From Mucilaginibacter sp. MD40 (lineage in GTDB: Bacteria > Bacteroidota > Bacteroidia > Sphingobacteriales > Sphingobacteriaceae), in NCBI RefSeq assembly GCF_002288635.1, contig NZ_NRSW01000001.1, forward strand, positions 2,108,152-2,172,151: DNA of 64,000 bases, given 5' to 3'. Numbering within the stretch: the first letter of the stretch is position 1; each line of letters opens with the position of its first letter. Below the pieces are notes generated by a model that was not told where the DNA came from, did no database searches, and worked only from the letters and a program-made list of their open reading frames with translations. A program made the translations under genes and the position numbers. Of this stretch, positions 7,836 to 17,861 are shown in pieces.

Positions 7836-9200
7836 TCAGGCAAACATCACCTTACGCTGCGGAAAGCGGTCGGCATAGCCGGTTACCATATTGCGGATAT
7901 AATCGTTACCCGGATAGGGGGTGAGGTAATTTTTAAGGGCCTGCAGGTTATCCGCATTGTAATAATGCGAAATATAACCCATGCCATAAAAGCGGCCTTC
8001 TTCTATCAGGATGCAACTGTGTTCATCATCTGTGCGGCCCTCATCCCTGATAGCAAAAGTGGGCAGGGCCTGTTTTAATTGCTCCAACGCGGCCAGTACT
8101 TTTGAGTTGTAAACATCCGGCTGTTCATTTCCCTCGCATGCGCATTGGCCAACATTACTGCCAATACATGGCTGATCGTTCTTTTGGATAAAGCAAAGCT
8201 TAGGGCACAGGCCAAAAGTTTCTATGAGGTTATGGAGCAGGTTATGCCCCTCCAGCAGCGAGTTGCAGGCATAAATAGCCGGCATATGCTTACGGTGCTT
8301 ATCCACCGCCAGGCGCAGGTAACCACGCTGGTCCTCATACATGTAAATGCCAAAGGTATTTTCAAAGCGCTTTAACGATCGGTTGTATTTTGGCCACAGC
8401 CTTTTGATCTCTACCGCTTCCAATACGAAGGCGATGAGTTCTGTGCCGCACACCTGGTAACTTACGCGATAAATATTCTTTAAAAATTCCTGCCGCTGTA
8501 AATTAGGGTTATTACCGGTAAAATGACTGCATACCCGTTTACGCAGGTTTTTAGCCTTGCCTACATAAATAACCTTGCCCTGCTGGTTATGAAAATAGTA
8601 TACGCCGGGGTTTGCCGGCAGTGCTTCAATATCGGCTTTGGGTAAATTAGCGGGCAGTACCTGCTCTTTACTGTTTTGTTTAAGCGCTTTGCTAATGTGG
8701 TTATCATTGTCTTTGCTCAACAAGATGGAGAACAATTGAGCCGTAGCTTCCGCGTCGCCCATGGCACGGTGGCGGGCATTGTTTTGTATACCCAAACGCG
8801 AACACAGTTTACCTAAACTGTATGACATCAAACCCGGCATAATTTTACGCCCTAAACGCACAGTGCAAAGCTTATTCAGGTTAATATCGTAACCCGCCGC
8901 GCTTAAATGGTAACGGAGAAAGGAGTAGTCGAAATTAACATTATGCGCTACAAATATCTGCCCTTTAAGCAGATGGAATATCTCGTGGGCAACATCCTCA
9001 AAAAGCGGTGCTTGCTGCACCATTTCATTGGTGATACCGGTAAGCGCGCTGATGTAAACGGGTATATCACGCTGCGGGTTAACCAGCGTTTCAAACCTGC
9101 GGATAACCTTTTTGCCATCATGTATGCAAATAGCCACCTCTGTGATGCCATTAGCGCTGGCATGCCCTCCCGTCGTTTCTATATCTACAATTGCATACAT
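7836..9200 (-). CDS. DnaQ-like 3'-5' exonuclease fused to GIY-YIG nuclease domain
   Basis: The 454-residue protein joins two nuclease modules. Residues 1-165 are a DEDDh exonuclease of the DNA polymerase III epsilon type: D6 and E8 in IVDIETT, D91 in HNVNFDYSF, H144 and D149 in HRAMGDAEA. Residues about 195-275 are a GIY-YIG domain as in the UvrC N-terminus: PGVYYF, then IYVGKAKNLRKRV with R220. The rest (about 280-454) has several Cys (PCIGSNVGQCACEG) and resembles the region found in UvrC-Cho-like fusions. The likely role is DNA repair or end trimming. Its last 55 bases are repeated downstream. Confidence 0.9.
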   Translation of the reverse strand: MYAIVDIETTGGHASANGITEVAICIHDGKKVIRRFETLVNPQRDIPVYISALTGITNEMVQQAPLFEDVAHEIFHLLKGQIFVAHNVNFDYSFLRYHLSAAGYDINLNKLCTVRLGRKIMPGLMSYSLGKLCSRLGIQNNARHRAMGDAEATAQLFSILLSKDNDNHISKALKQNSKEQVLPANLPKADIEALPANPGVYYFHNQQGKVIYVGKAKNLRKRVCSHFTGNNPNLQRQEFLKNIYRVSYQVCGTELIAFVLEAVEIKRLWPKYNRSLKRFENTFGIYMYEDQRGYLRLAVDKHRKHMPAIYACNSLLEGHNLLHNLIETFGLCPKLCFIQKNDQPCIGSNVGQCACEGNEQPDVYNSKVLAALEQLKQALPTFAIRDEGRTDDEHSCILIEEGRFYGMGYISHYYNADNLQALKNYLTPYPGNDYIRNMVTGYADRFPQRKVMFA

Positions 9201-9310
9201 GGTAATAACAAATGTAAATATAATTGCTAATAAAATTAGTCTTTATTTTAAAAAGCCCAGAAGTTGGAAAAGACCGAAAGGCTCTTATCAGGGTGTTCTC
9301 TTATAAAAAG

Positions 9311-9368
9311 GCAATCCCATGCGATCTGCTTGTCGCATGGGATTGCCGCGCTATCGCTCGCGATGAAA
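9311..9368. repeat. Intergenic repeat family A, variant copy
   Basis: Hairpin built of GGCAATCCCATGCGA and its complement, followed by a GCGCTATCGCTCGCGATGA arm that is the reverse complement of the TCATTGCGAGCGATAGCG start of family A near 59828 and 60190. It lies between DUF389 and the exonuclease gene. Confidence 0.65.
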
Positions 9369-9400
9369 CGGATTTTAATTACCTTCTCACTTGCCTAACC

Positions 9401-10720
9401 TTACTGCGCAACTAACTTAAGTTTAGGGGAATTATACCTCTTCTGTAACCATGCCTGTAGTTTTTGAATATCAGCGTTGGGTTTTGGTTTACTAAAACGA
9501 ATCAGCGCCACACGTTGCGTATCTACCAGGTTGGTGTCGGCGCGTTGAACAGCTATCTTGCTTACTCCAAAATTGGTTACCAATGGGTAAAACACCCTTA
9601 GTTCTGCGAGTACGGTACTGTCATGGTTAATTGGTTTTGGTGTCAGCCTTATCGTATCAGGTTTGGTTTGTTTATTAAATACATCTTCAAGAATGCTGGC
9701 TTTTATCTGCGAAAAGTCTATCTCCTGCCTCGCGTTAAGTCCCTGCCTTATGTTTAGCTGCACATTACGCAAGCGGTAGCCGTTCATCCGGTGCTTTAGG
9801 GAGTCAATTACCGGTTTATCCAATACCGAGCCTATCAGTAAAATATCTATCATTTTTTTATCGTTGGTATAAGTGAAAGTTTTGGAAACTACCTGCGTAT
9901 TATTAAAATGAAATTCCTGTTCAACAAACTTGCGGGCATTATTCTCAAAAATGCTTTTGTTTACAATGCGGTAAGCCATGTAAATGCTGGGCAATATGGT
10001 TACCACCACAATAATGATTAGATACCGGCTCACCTTTTTTTGTACGGCAGGGTCATCAAAATGGGTACGCTGCAAATTCAGGTAGCGCGACATCAGGTAA
10101 GTAGCAATGGCGATGAATACGCTATTGATAAAATAAAGATAGATGGCACCCAAAACGTATAACCAGTTTCCGGTTGCAATGCCAAACCCCGCGGTACATA
10201 GCGGTGGCATTAAGGCTGTGGCGATGGCGACACCCGGCACCACATTATTTTTCTCTTTACGTGATGCGGCAACCATACCGGCTAAGCCGCCAAAGAAAGC
10301 GATAAACACATCCCAGATTGATGGCGATGTGCGTGCAAGCAATTCAGACTGCGCTTCGTGCAGCGGCGTGATGGAAAAGTAAATACTCGAAGTGATAACG
10401 CTTACAAGAGTGGCAACCAACAGGTTTTTACCCCCTTTCTTCACCATGGCCAGGTCGTTTATACCGATACCTAAACCTATACCCATTACCGGCCCCATAA
10501 TGGGCGATATCAGCATGGCGCCTATAATTACCGCAGTGGAGTTTACATTGAGGCCGATAGAGGCGATAAATATGGCGAAAATAAGCGCCCAGAGGTTGGC
10601 TCCCCTAAAATCAATATTCTTACGTATGCTCGTAATAATTTCAGTTTCGTCGGCCTTATCATCCTGTAAATTAAAACGGTGTGTAAAAAAATACTGTAAT
10701 TTTTTAGAAAGTTGATTCAT
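9401..10720 (-). CDS. DUF389 membrane protein
   Basis: A 439-residue integral membrane protein of the DUF389 (TIGR00341-like) family, function unknown. The N-terminal half carries about six hydrophobic segments, including VNSTAVIIGAMLISPIMGPVMGIGLGIGI and VVPGVAIATALMPPLCTAGFGIA, both rich in Gly and Pro and conserved in the family. The C-terminal 200 residues are soluble, with a repeat-like pair of alpha/beta segments. It starts 6 bases after the antiporter gene stops, so the two are very probably one operon; a transport-related role would fit but is inference. Confidence 0.88.
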   Translation of the reverse strand: MNQLSKKLQYFFTHRFNLQDDKADETEIITSIRKNIDFRGANLWALIFAIFIASIGLNVNSTAVIIGAMLISPIMGPVMGIGLGIGINDLAMVKKGGKNLLVATLVSVITSSIYFSITPLHEAQSELLARTSPSIWDVFIAFFGGLAGMVAASRKEKNNVVPGVAIATALMPPLCTAGFGIATGNWLYVLGAIYLYFINSVFIAIATYLMSRYLNLQRTHFDDPAVQKKVSRYLIIIVVVTILPSIYMAYRIVNKSIFENNARKFVEQEFHFNNTQVVSKTFTYTNDKKMIDILLIGSVLDKPVIDSLKHRMNGYRLRNVQLNIRQGLNARQEIDFSQIKASILEDVFNKQTKPDTIRLTPKPINHDSTVLAELRVFYPLVTNFGVSKIAVQRADTNLVDTQRVALIRFSKPKPNADIQKLQAWLQKRYNSPKLKLVAQ

Positions 10721-10726
10721 AAGCCG

Positions 10727-11968
10727 CTAATTGTGAGTTTGTAGCTTTTTTGCCAGTTTGCCAATAGTTAAGCCCTGTACCAGAATGGAGAACACCACAA
10801 TGATATAGGTGATGAGCACAAACTCATCGCGGTACATGTTACTGCTGAGTGATAACGCCAGCGCAACGGATATGCCCCCGCGCAAACCACCCCAGGTAAG
10901 TATGGCAACCGCGTTATTCTCAAACTTAATTTTAAACTTTAAGAGGCTAACCGGTATAATAACAGAGATCCAGCGCGCTAAAAGTACAGTTACAATGCTG
11001 ATAGCGCCGATAACCATAACCGTTGGGTGAATTTTGATGATGAGCATTTCCAGGCCGATGAACAGAAACAGCACGGCGTTCAGTATTTCATCTACCAGGT
11101 GCCAGAATTTACCCAGATAATCCCTTGTCTGGTCAGACATGCCCATTTCTTTTGATTTGTTCCCGGTGATAATTCCCGCGATAACCATAGCCAGCGGCCC
11201 GGAAATATGTAAATGAGATGCCAGGGTATATCCACCCATTACAATGGCGAGCGTGATCAGTACTTCTACCTTATAGTCGTCAATGGAACGCAGTGCCAAA
11301 AAGCCAATGTAGCCGAGCAAAGCACCAAAAACCAGGCCACCTACGGCTTCCTGCAAAAACAAGCGCCCTATGTCTATCGCGTTAAAATCCCCGCTTGTAG
11401 AGCGCGCTATTTGTGCGATGCTGATAAAAATAACAACGGCCACGCCATCGTTAAACAGCGATTCGCCGGCTATCTTTACTTCCAGCGATGAAGGTATTTT
11501 TGCCTGCTTTAAAATTCCCATAACGGCAATGGGGTCGGTTGGGGAGATAAGCGAGCCAAAAAGCAGGCAATAAATAAATGGTACTGGGGTATTAAACAAA
11601 TTAAACAGGCCCCACGTCATACCGCCTACAACAAATGTGGAAATAAGTATACCGATGGTTGCCAGCAGCAGCACCGGCCAGCGTTCTCTTTTTAACTTAC
11701 CGGCATCAATATGGATGGCTCCTGCAAAAAGCAGGAAGCTGAGCATAAAGTTCATGAGTACGTCCTGAAAATCAACCGAGTTGGCCAGTTGCACTGCCTT
11801 TGCAGACAGCAACCAACGGGAATTACCAAGAAACACCAACGCGATTGAGCTGATTAGCGAAAGGGCCATAATGCCAATAGTTGGCGGCCACTTGATTACA
11901 CGATGGTTGATATAGGCGAAGGCCGCGGCTAAAACGATGGTAATGGTAATAATTTCGCGTGTATCCAT
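10727..11968 (-). CDS. Cation:proton antiporter, CPA1/NhaP type
   Basis: Sodium (or potassium)/proton exchanger of the inner membrane with about 12 hydrophobic segments. The ion-binding Asp lies in SLFNDGVAVVIF (FNDG in place of the ND pair of CPA1), and the earlier segment SLISPTDPIAVMGIL has the TDP motif of the broken helix. I prefer the ATG at 11968 (MDTREIITITIVLA, 413 residues) to the ATG at 12022, whose extra 18 residues do not look like part of the family. It is followed by the DUF389 gene. Confidence 0.9.
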   Translation of the reverse strand: MDTREIITITIVLAAAFAYINHRVIKWPPTIGIMALSLISSIALVFLGNSRWLLSAKAVQLANSVDFQDVLMNFMLSFLLFAGAIHIDAGKLKRERWPVLLLATIGILISTFVVGGMTWGLFNLFNTPVPFIYCLLFGSLISPTDPIAVMGILKQAKIPSSLEVKIAGESLFNDGVAVVIFISIAQIARSTSGDFNAIDIGRLFLQEAVGGLVFGALLGYIGFLALRSIDDYKVEVLITLAIVMGGYTLASHLHISGPLAMVIAGIITGNKSKEMGMSDQTRDYLGKFWHLVDEILNAVLFLFIGLEMLIIKIHPTVMVIGAISIVTVLLARWISVIIPVSLLKFKIKFENNAVAILTWGGLRGGISVALALSLSSNMYRDEFVLITYIIVVFSILVQGLTIGKLAKKLQTHN

Positions 11969-12260
11969 TAAACTAAAAATTTGAGGCCAGTAATGTAAAG
12001 TCAGTAACAACCTATGGCTCACCCAGTATAATGGATTAATTGCCTGGTGCCGTTATTTACTAATGCCGGTAAAGAGCTGTACCCACGGTTATATATCTTA
12101 AATATATGAGGCCGGTGGCGGTGTGCCTACTTTGTTTATTGTTAGTAGGAATAAGGCAAAAACCGCTTGTTTGTTTGATTGATGTATGTTTAATTGAGGT
12201 GTAGTGTTGGGCCGGCGCATTAATATGTATACCTCAACATGTCAACCGTGTGGAAGGTTT
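11969..12260. other. Gap without a visible gene
   Basis: Between the antiporter start and the family C repeats I find no open frame with coding character. It probably holds the antiporter promoter and leader. Confidence 0.5.
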
Positions 12261-12421
12261 TGCATAGTGGTTAATGGTTCGACAGGCTCACCATGACGTA
12301 TAGGCGCCCTCCAGGACGGCGCTTAACGAGTGCGAGCGCGGGAAGCTCTCAGTGGTGTCAACCTGAGCTTGTCGAAGGTCTCTTGCATAGTGGTTAATGG
12401 TTCGACAGGTTCACCATGACA
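12261..12421. repeat. Intergenic repeat family C
   Basis: A 38-base direct repeat (TTGCATAGTGGTTAATGG then TTCGACAGGCTCACCATGAC) occurs at 12261-12298 and again at 12384-12421. Between the copies is the inverted partner CCTGAGCTTGTCGAAGG (12362-12378). The pair of arms makes a hairpin of the sort scattered between genes in this genome. It separates the antiporter gene from yidC. Confidence 0.75.
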
Positions 12422-12436
12422 ACGTATTCAAATAAA

Positions 12437-12466
12437 AAGCCCGACAAATTATAAAATGTCGGGCTT
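12437..12466 (-). terminator. Terminator of yidC
   Basis: Stem AAGCCCGACA / TGTCGGGCTT with a 10-base loop, followed in the direction of yidC by a T-rich tract. It lies about 48 bases past the yidC stop. Confidence 0.85.
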
Positions 12467-12513
12467 GTATATCGAAGGCTAACTAATTTCTAATTAACCA
12501 ATCACTCATCAAC

Positions 12514-14337
12514 TTATTTACCTTTCTTCGCCTGGATCTGTTGTTGCTGACGCATCATTTCTTCCATTTTAGCAGCGAAGCCAGATTTTTTCTTTTTAGG
12601 GTCTTCTGGTTTCTTTTTATTTTCCTGTATCTGGGCATGTATCTTCTTATCATCAACCATAAATTTGATAAGATATTGTTGTAAGAAGGTGAACATGTTA
12701 GCCAGGAAGTAGTAGTAGTTCAAACCGGCAGGGTAGCTGTTCAGTGTTGCAAAGAAGATGAACGGTGTAATGTAACCGATGTACTTCATTTGCCCTGTAG
12801 CGCCCGATATCTGGTTGTTGAAATAAGTATAGATCAACGTAGATATCGTCATCAGCAAACACATTGCACTGATGTGGTTACCTATGATAGGGATGTTAGT
12901 TGAAAACTTGATCACATCATCATACGTGGATAGGTCATGCATCCATAAAAAGCTTTGTCCGCGAAGCTCAAACAAGCTTGGGAAAAAACGGAAGAAGGCG
13001 ATCACAATCGGCATTTGCAGCAGTAAAGGCAAGCAGCCGCCCAGCGGGTTTACACCAGCTTTTTTGTAAAGCTTAAGATATTCCTGCTGTAACAGGGTAG
13101 GGTTATCTTCACCAACTTTAGCTTTTATCTCGTCCATTTCCGGCTTAATTACACGCATCTTAGCCATTGACAGGTAAGATTTATAGGTAAGTGGCGATAA
13201 CACCAGTTTCAGTAACACAGTAAGCGCGAGGATAATTAAGCCGTAGTTCCAGTTAAACTGTTTCAGTAAGTTAAATACCGGTAATACCGCAAACTGGTTA
13301 ATGTATTTTAACGGTCCCCAGCCTAAGTTGATGATCTTTTGCAGATCGTATCCCTGGCTTTTTAATACGTTGAACTGGTTAGGGCCAAAGTAAAACTCCA
13401 ATGGCACGGCACCGCTGGCATCGCGGGTTAACTGCAGGCCGGCCTTCATATCTTTAACAGACGCGGTATCGGCAACGTTGGTAACCACACCAAGGTCTGA
13501 TTTGCTGATGCCATCCTTAGCGATCAGTACGCTGGAGAAGAAGTGTTGTTTAAAGGCTACCCATTGCATCTTTTTATCGGCAATGTTTTTCTGTTCGTCT
13601 TTAGCTTCAGACAGGTAGTCAACATCGCCGTCGGTATTGCGATAGTAAACGGTAGAGTACTGGCGCTCCTGTTTAAGGTCTTTCTCCAGTTTGTTTAAGC
13701 TGGCGCTCCAGTTAAGGCTGTATACATTGCTGTTAGCCAAAACTTGGTCCATACCGGTTGAGCGGATGGTTAAGCCAACTTTAAAGCCGGTGCCTTTTAA
13801 GCTGTATACATAATCAATATACTGCGTTGGGCTGTAGCTTAAACGCATAGTTACCGATGACGAATCTTTGCCTGCAACCGTTAATGAAGGCGCGCTTGGC
13901 GTAAAGTAAAGGTCATTGGTGTTAAAGTTTTTACCGGCAGCGTTAAGGTTAAGGCCAAAGGTGTTGTTATCACCATTGAACAATACCAGGGGCTTTTTAT
14001 AGTATGTAAGGTAGTTTTTAAGCTCGGCGCTGTAAACACGGCCACCTTTGGTGCTTAATTTTACGCGTACGTCAGCATTTTCTAAAGTAACAAATTGCTG
14101 GTTGCCGCTAATGGCGCTGCCAAACGGGCCTTTCAATGTAGCGGAATCAACCTTTGCTATTTTAGCTTTTGTGGTATCGGCTTTAACAGGCGTTTTTATC
14201 AGGCCTTTTTTTATAGAGTCCTGGTGAACGGTTAATTGTTCTTTTTTGATCTCGGCCTCGTTTGGCTTCATTAAGAAAACGCCAACACCAAGGATGATCA
14301 TGATCAGGAATAATCCTGTGAATGTATTCTTATCCAT
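12514..14337 (-). CDS. yidC: Membrane protein insertase YidC
   Basis: Inserts and folds inner-membrane proteins, alone or with SecYEG. The 607-residue product has an N-terminal anchor (about 6-23), a large periplasmic beta domain (about 60-350) and the conserved five-segment core beginning near FNWNYGLIILALTVLLKLVLSP, with the signature GGCLPLLLQMPIVIAFFRFFP. A basic C-terminal tail (KKPEDPKKKKSGFAAKMEEM) probably contacts the ribosome. It follows pyrG with a 23-base gap on the same strand, a pairing common in this phylum. Confidence 0.97.
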   Translation of the reverse strand: MDKNTFTGLFLIMIILGVGVFLMKPNEAEIKKEQLTVHQDSIKKGLIKTPVKADTTKAKIAKVDSATLKGPFGSAISGNQQFVTLENADVRVKLSTKGGRVYSAELKNYLTYYKKPLVLFNGDNNTFGLNLNAAGKNFNTNDLYFTPSAPSLTVAGKDSSSVTMRLSYSPTQYIDYVYSLKGTGFKVGLTIRSTGMDQVLANSNVYSLNWSASLNKLEKDLKQERQYSTVYYRNTDGDVDYLSEAKDEQKNIADKKMQWVAFKQHFFSSVLIAKDGISKSDLGVVTNVADTASVKDMKAGLQLTRDASGAVPLEFYFGPNQFNVLKSQGYDLQKIINLGWGPLKYINQFAVLPVFNLLKQFNWNYGLIILALTVLLKLVLSPLTYKSYLSMAKMRVIKPEMDEIKAKVGEDNPTLLQQEYLKLYKKAGVNPLGGCLPLLLQMPIVIAFFRFFPSLFELRGQSFLWMHDLSTYDDVIKFSTNIPIIGNHISAMCLLMTISTLIYTYFNNQISGATGQMKYIGYITPFIFFATLNSYPAGLNYYYFLANMFTFLQQYLIKFMVDDKKIHAQIQENKKKPEDPKKKKSGFAAKMEEMMRQQQQIQAKKGK

Positions 14338-14360
14338 TTATCTGTTTCTCGTACTGTAAC

Positions 14361-15971
14361 TTAGTTCTTGCGGGCATAGGCCAGCGAAGCGGCGACAAAG
14401 TTAATAAAAAGTGGGTGCGGATTAGCAACTGTTGATTTTAATTCGGGATGAAACTGCGCGCCCACAAAATAAGGGTGATTTTTAAGCTCCACTATCTCTA
14501 CCAAGCCGTTCTCCGGGTTAATACCCGATGGTACCAGGCCCGCAGCTTCATATTCCTTTAAATACTTGTTATTAAATTCGTAACGGTGGCGGTGGCGCTC
14601 GCTGATGTGTGTTTTGCCATATGCTGCGGCCGCTTTGGTGCCCTTTTTGATATCGCATGGGTAAGCGCCTAAACGCATGGTGCCGCCTTTGTTCACCACG
14701 GTTTTTTGCTCTTCCATCATATCAATAACCGGGTTCGGTGTTTCAGGGTTCATTTCGGTGCTGCTGGCATCTTTATAACCCAGTACGTGGCGGCCAAATT
14801 CTACTACGGCACATTGCATGCCCAGGCATATGCCAAAGAACGGGATGTTATTTTCACGTACATAGCGTATGGCCTCTATTTTACCTTCAAAGCCGCGTTC
14901 GCCAAAGCCGGGTGCAACCAGTACCCCGTGCAGGTCGCGCAGTTTTTCAACCGCGTTCTCAGGCGTAAGGCTGGCTGAGGGGATGTATTGTACCCTTACC
15001 TTACATTCGTTTTTAGCACCCGCGTGTACAAAAGCTTCAATGATAGATTTGTAAGCATCGGGCAGTTCTACATATTTACCTACCAGGCCAATTTTTACAT
15101 CGGCAGTAGGGTTTTTTAGCCGACCCAGGAAATCTTTCCAGCTTTCCAGGTCGGGTTCGTTTTTATGCGAAAGCTTTAGTTTCGTTAAAACGGTTTGGTC
15201 CAGTTTTTCTTTCAGCATCAGCAATGGCACGTCATAAATTGTTGGCGCATCCATTGATTCGATTACCGCATTGATGTTTACGTTGCAAAAAAGTGCAATT
15301 TTTTTTCTGATGTCGGCGTTAATATGGTGTTCGGTACGGCAAACCAGTATGTCCGGCTGTATACCATACTCTAAAAGCATTTTTACAGAGTGCTGGGTAG
15401 GCTTGGTTTTTAACTCTCCCGCGGCAGCCAGGAAAGGTATAAGCGTTAAGTGGATCACCAACGCGTTATTAGGGCCGGCCTCCCACCTGAACTGCCTTAC
15501 GGCCTCAACAAACGGTAAGGATTCAATATCGCCAACGGTACCACCAATTTCTGTGATCACAATATCATAATCGCCGCTTTCGCCCAATATGCGGAAGTTG
15601 CGTTTGATCTCATCGGTAATATGCGGTACCACCTGTATGGTTTTACCCAGGAAAGCGCCCTCGCGCTCGCGGCTAATTACATTTTGGTAGATACGGCCGG
15701 TGGTAATGTTATTGGCCTGCGAAGTAGGAACGTTCAGGAAACGCTCGTAGTGGCCAAGGTCAAGGTCGGTTTCGGCACCATCTTCGGTCACATAGCACTC
15801 TCCATGCTCGTAAGGATTCAGTGTTCCCGGATCGATGTTGATATACGGATCGAACTTTTGGATGGTAACGCGGTAACCGCGCGCCTGAAGTAGTTTAGCT
15901 AATGAGGCCGAAATAATGCCTTTTCCTAATGATGAGGTAACACCACCCGTAACAAAAATGTATTTAGTCAT
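14361..15971 (-). CDS. pyrG: CTP synthase
   Basis: Makes CTP from UTP, ATP and glutamine. The amidoligase half begins [17 protein letters not shown] with its P-loop. The glutaminase half has the nucleophile Cys in [12 protein letters not shown], and the His-Glu pair in [11 protein letters not shown] set the start at the ATG at 15971, giving [10 protein letters not shown] and 536 residues, the standard length; the ATG at 15989 would add six residues not present in the family. Confidence 0.97.
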   Translation of the reverse strand: MTKYIFVTGGVTSSLGKGIISASLAKLLQARGYRVTIQKFDPYINIDPGTLNPYEHGECYVTEDGAETDLDLGHYERFLNVPTSQANNITTGRIYQNVISREREGAFLGKTIQVVPHITDEIKRNFRILGESGDYDIVITEIGGTVGDIESLPFVEAVRQFRWEAGPNNALVIHLTLIPFLAAAGELKTKPTQHSVKMLLEYGIQPDILVCRTEHHINADIRKKIALFCNVNINAVIESMDAPTIYDVPLLMLKEKLDQTVLTKLKLSHKNEPDLESWKDFLGRLKNPTADVKIGLVGKYVELPDAYKSIIEAFVHAGAKNECKVRVQYIPSASLTPENAVEKLRDLHGVLVAPGFGERGFEGKIEAIRYVRENNIPFFGICLGMQCAVVEFGRHVLGYKDASSTEMNPETPNPVIDMMEEQKTVVNKGGTMRLGAYPCDIKKGTKAAAAYGKTHISERHRHRYEFNNKYLKEYEAAGLVPSGINPENGLVEIVELKNHPYFVGAQFHPELKSTVANPHPLFINFVAASLAYARKN

Positions 15972-16031
15972 GATTTTTTTGGAAATCAAAGGCAGTTTTT
16001 AAGGGGCTGCCAATTGTTTGTGTACGGGATA

Positions 16032-16039
16032 CAAAAGTA
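16032..16039 (-). promoter_or_regulatory. Bacteroidota -7 box before pyrG
   Basis: On the minus strand this reads TACTTTTG, 60 bases before the pyrG start. No good TTTG lies 19 bases further upstream, so support comes from one box only. Confidence 0.4.
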
Positions 16040-16230
16040 GCAATTTTTGCGGCATTTGCCGCCGCAATTTTTAATTCGGGTAAAAGCTGAAATCAAAGGG
16101 CAAGGAGCCGCTTGATTAGCAACATGATACCAATAAATAAAACAACAAACACGGATATTTTTAAATTTACCGGCAGTTTAGCAACCAATGCCGATAAGCG
16201 CTAATTTAGCAAGGCCATTTAATCTTTAAA

Positions 16231-17232
16231 ATGCCGCTAATTAAAAAAATATTCTCAATCAACTTCAGTAAAAAACGGCCCTTGCTGTTAAATGCCGTGT
16301 TGTTTTTGTTGCTGCTGATATCTGTTTCGGCCTGTTCGGTAAAGAAAAAAGCAGGGGAGATGCTGGTGGTTCAGGAGAATTACTGTGAACCGCCCAAGTA
16401 TTTTATCAGATCGGCTTATCCTGATAGTGCAAATGCACAGGAGATATTAGCCAGGAACGCATCATTAAAAAAGTACTATACCGACCAGGATATTTTGATC
16501 ATCAACTCATTAGGGCTTGCCCAGGATATGAAAGAGCTGATGCGTTTGAAAAGCGATACCACCATTAAAGGCAGGCTGAGGAAATTAGAAATCGCTAATA
16601 AAACCTCTAAAGTACTGTTGCTTGCTGTTTCTGATATTAATTCTGCCGCTGCTGAGCTGGATTGCGAAGGCGAACGGGTAGACCAGGTAGGCAGCTATGT
16701 TGACAATATCAATACGACAAGAAATAACCGGTATACGGCTGCCTCGGTGGTATTAGGCGCTTTAACATCAGTAACGGGTGTTTTTATTAAAGCGGAAGGC
16801 TTAAATAATGCCATTACGGTAGGCGGGGGTGTACTTACCGGCGGACTTGGCTTGTTAACGCTAAACCCGGGCGGTAAAAAGGTGCAGTTTAGCCATCACC
16901 GCAACTTGCTTAAAGATATTTGGCTGCAACAAAACACCGATAGCCATTTCTCGGGCTGGATATGGTATATGTTAAGCGAAAAAAGCTTTAGCAACAAAGG
17001 AGAGTCGTCCCTGATGTATAATCTCAGGAAAAGATGGATCACCTATCAGTTTGATAATGATGAAAAGCAAGCAGCCAGATCTGTGATCTTTACAGATGGT
17101 GGGACCTACAAGGCTGACGACCTGCATTCCAGGGCATCAATGATCAATCAGTTACAGGCCGTTATCCGCTCCATTAATCAAAACCTTAATAACCTGATGC
17201 TGCAGATGGAACGGGCTGAAAATATCCCTTAA
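16231..17232 (+). CDS. Lipoprotein of unknown function with glycine-rich hydrophobic hairpin
   Basis: I do not recognise this 333-residue protein. It has a long basic N-terminus, a hydrophobic signal (about 19-32) and a lipobox ending at Cys35 (ISVSAC), so it should be a lipoprotein. A helical middle is followed by two hydrophobic, glycine-rich stretches near 172-215 (AASVVLGALTSVTGVF and ITVGGGVLTGGLGLLTL) of the sort seen in glycine-zipper proteins that insert in or span membranes. The C-terminus is predicted helical. Its stop codon overlaps that of the convergent kinase gene by three bases. Confidence 0.75.
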   Translation: MPLIKKIFSINFSKKRPLLLNAVLFLLLLISVSACSVKKKAGEMLVVQENYCEPPKYFIRSAYPDSANAQEILARNASLKKYYTDQDILIINSLGLAQDMKELMRLKSDTTIKGRLRKLEIANKTSKVLLLAVSDINSAAAELDCEGERVDQVGSYVDNINTTRNNRYTAASVVLGALTSVTGVFIKAEGLNNAITVGGGVLTGGLGLLTLNPGGKKVQFSHHRNLLKDIWLQQNTDSHFSGWIWYMLSEKSFSNKGESSLMYNLRKRWITYQFDNDEKQAARSVIFTDGGTYKADDLHSRASMINQLQAVIRSINQNLNNLMLQMERAENIP

Positions 17233-17843
17233 AACAACCCGTTTATCTCGCGTTCTATCTGGTTGATGATGGTTCCCATATCTTCCGGATTGTTTGCAAA
17301 ATCGAGGTTGTCCTTATCCAGTATAAGCAGTTTGCCCAGCTTGTAGTTTTTGATCCACTTATCGTATTTCTCGTTAAGTTTTGACAGGTAATCAATACGG
17401 ATACCTATCTCATACTCGCGGCCCCGGCGCTGGATGTTATTCACCAGCGTAGGTACCGATGCTTTAAGGTATACCAGCAGATCGGGTGGTTTAATGAACT
17501 CGGTGATGTTATCAAATATGCTTTGGTAGTTCTCGTAGTCGCGGGTAGTCATGAGGCCCATATCGTGCAGGTTCTCCGCGAAAATGTGGGCATCCTCATA
17601 AATGGTGCGGTCCTGTATAATATTGCGCCCGCTCTTTTGTATATCAATGATCTGGCGGTAACGGCTATTCAGGAAATAGATCTGCAGGTTAAAGCTCCAG
17701 CGTTTCATGTCGCTGTAGAAGTCCTCCAGGTAAGGGTTGTTGTCAACCGCTTCAAAAAGAGGGTCCCAGCCATAATTTTTGGCGAGCATTTCAGTAAGGG
17801 TAGTTTTGCCCGCGCCGATATTTCCTACGATAGCTATGTGCAT
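17229..17843 (-). CDS. Deoxynucleoside kinase
   Basis: Salvage enzyme that phosphorylates deoxynucleosides. The 204 residues fit the dNK/dGK family: P-loop GNIGAGKT at 7-14, the DRTIYED motif (near 77) that carries the nucleoside-contacting Arg and Glu, and the lid region NIQRRGREYEIGI. Substrate choice (dA, dG, dC) cannot be told by eye. Bacteroidota often carry one or two such genes. It ends against the preceding lipoprotein gene with overlapping stop codons and is followed upstream by repeat family F. Confidence 0.9.
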   Translation of the reverse strand: MHIAIVGNIGAGKTTLTEMLAKNYGWDPLFEAVDNNPYLEDFYSDMKRWSFNLQIYFLNSRYRQIIDIQKSGRNIIQDRTIYEDAHIFAENLHDMGLMTTRDYENYQSIFDNITEFIKPPDLLVYLKASVPTLVNNIQRRGREYEIGIRIDYLSKLNEKYDKWIKNYKLGKLLILDKDNLDFANNPEDMGTIINQIEREINGLF

Positions 17844-17861
17844 GTGATCAATGTTGTTGGT

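Noticed and set aside
16093..16203. Short minus-strand frame before pyrG with a hydrophobic, membrane-like translation (ISVFVVLFIGIMLLIKRLLAL)
   Set aside because: The only upstream start choices are TTG codons, the frame is about 35 codons long and I cannot match it to a family; it may be a remnant of a small membrane gene, but support is too thin.
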